The notes under the pieces: generated by a model
The model's database searches: none
What the model was told of the DNA's origin: nothing
Seen by the model: the letters and a program-made list of their open reading frames with translations, nothing else
NCBI GenBank assembly: GCA_903839965.1
Contig: CAIMEK010000957.1
Coordinates: 1 to 6,775 of the forward strand
Length of the DNA: 6,775 nt
Direction: 5' to 3'
Origin: an uncultured Acetobacteraceae bacterium
Lineage (GTDB): Bacteria; Pseudomonadota; Alphaproteobacteria; Acetobacterales; Acetobacteraceae
Translations under genes and position numbers: made by a program
In this document: piece by piece, positions 6,227-6,775 of the stretch
Numbering within the stretch: position 1 is the first letter of the stretch
How the letters are laid out: each line of letters opens with the position of its first letter

Positions 6227-6775
6227 TCAGTACATGGATGTCAACACGTTGCGCAGGCGTTTGAGCTCCTCCAGCGCACGGCCGGTGCCCAGCGCCACGC
6301 ATTGCAGCGGGTTCTCCGCGACCACCACCGACAGCCCGGTGGCATCGCGCAGCACCTGGTCCAGCCGGGTGAGCAGCGCTCCGCCGCCGGTCAGCACGAT
6401 CCCCTTGTCGACGATGTCCGCCGCCAGCTCCGGCGGGGTGTTCTCCAGCGCCACCTTGACCGCCTCGACGATGGCGGTGACCGGCTCGGCCAGGCTTTCC
6501 GCCACGGCGCGCTGGCTGACCAGCACCTCGCGCGGCACGCCGTTCATCAGGTCGCGCCCCTTGACCTCGCGATACGGGCCGTCCTCGTTGTCGTACGGGG
6601 GCGAGGCGGCGCCGATATCCATCTTGATGCGCTCGGCGGAACTCTCGCCGATCAGCAGGTTAAAATTGCGGCGGATATAGCTGATGATCGCCTCGTCCAT
6701 CTTGTCGCCGCCGGTGCGCACGCTGCGGGAATAGACGATGCCGCCGAGCGAGATCACCGCCACTTCCGTGGTGCC
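6227..6775 (-). CDS. mreB: Rod shape-determining protein MreB, actin homologue (partial, C-terminal 182 residues)
   Basis: MreB forms membrane-bound, nucleotide-dependent filaments on the cytosolic face that guide the elongasome. The window holds the C-terminal half; the start lies beyond the right edge. The first visible residues, G-T-T-E-V-A-V-I-S-L, are the end of the second phosphate-binding motif of the actin fold. Next come S-V-R-T-G-G-D-K-M-D-E-A-I (visible residues 18-30), I-G-E-S-S-A-E-R-I-K (42-51), K-G-R-D-L-M-N-G-V-P (72-81), and the adenosine-binding G-I-V-L-T-G-G-G-A-L-L (125-135). The protein ends in L-T-S-M-Y, and the length from the phosphate-2 motif to the end fits full-length MreB of about 345 residues. 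An in-frame GTG at 6761-6763 is an internal valine, not the true start. It is first in the mre cluster and 92 nt ahead of mreC, a gap consistent with MreB being made in excess of the others. Confidence 0.97.
   Translation of the reverse strand, partial: GTTEVAVISLGGIVYSRSVRTGGDKMDEAIISYIRRNFNLLIGESSAERIKMDIGAASPPYDNEDGPYREVKGRDLMNGVPREVLVSQRAVAESLAEPVTAIVEAVKVALENTPPELAADIVDKGIVLTGGGALLTRLDQVLRDATGLSVVVAENPLQCVALGTGRALEELKRLRNVLTSMY

Noticed and set aside
5235..6680. Plus-strand open frame (481 codons) antisense to mreC and mreB
   Set aside because: Shadow of two confidently identified genes; no coherent hydrophobic core or motif.

Overview
This is a very GC-rich chromosomal window that reads as core genome of an alphaproteobacterium. 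The best guess is a Rhodospirillales/Acetobacteraceae-type organism. That guess rests on base composition, on the MreB and PBP2 sequence style, and on the gene order mreB-mreC-mreD-mrdA-rodA; no marker here fixes the genus. Three genes (rpmH, rnpA, mreC) start with GTG. Stop-start overlaps are the rule inside both operons.

Layout from left to right. (1) Positions 1-613, minus strand: rpmH (ribosomal protein L34), rnpA (RNase P protein) and the N-terminal part of yidD (membrane insertion factor), cut by the left edge. (2) Positions 614-914: a divergent intergenic region. It holds a good sigma-70-like promoter (TTGACG, 18 nt, TATAAG on the minus strand) for the rpmH operon, plus a small hairpin in its leader. 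(3) Positions 915-1697, plus strand: tam, a SAM-dependent trans-aconitate 2-methyltransferase. Its stop codon directly abuts the rodA stop codon on the other strand. (4) Positions 1698-6775, minus strand: the rod-shape (elongasome) cluster, transcribed mreB (partial, cut by the right edge), mreC, mreD, mrdA (PBP2), rodA.

In the elongasome genes, MreB filaments, the MreC scaffold and MreD organise the lateral-wall synthase. In that synthase RodA polymerises lipid II into glycan strands and PBP2 cross-links them. mreC, mreD, mrdA and rodA are joined by 1-4 nt overlaps, so their translation is probably coupled; mreB is set apart by 92 nt. The rpmH-rnpA-yidD operon serves ribosome assembly, tRNA 5' maturation and membrane protein insertion.

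I found no mobile element, CRISPR array, RNA gene or previously undescribed system. The points most worth a second look are a predicted Cys-Cys-His-Cys metal site in PBP2, the zero-gap convergent ends of tam and rodA, and the clear rpmH promoter with a duplicated GTTGAC.
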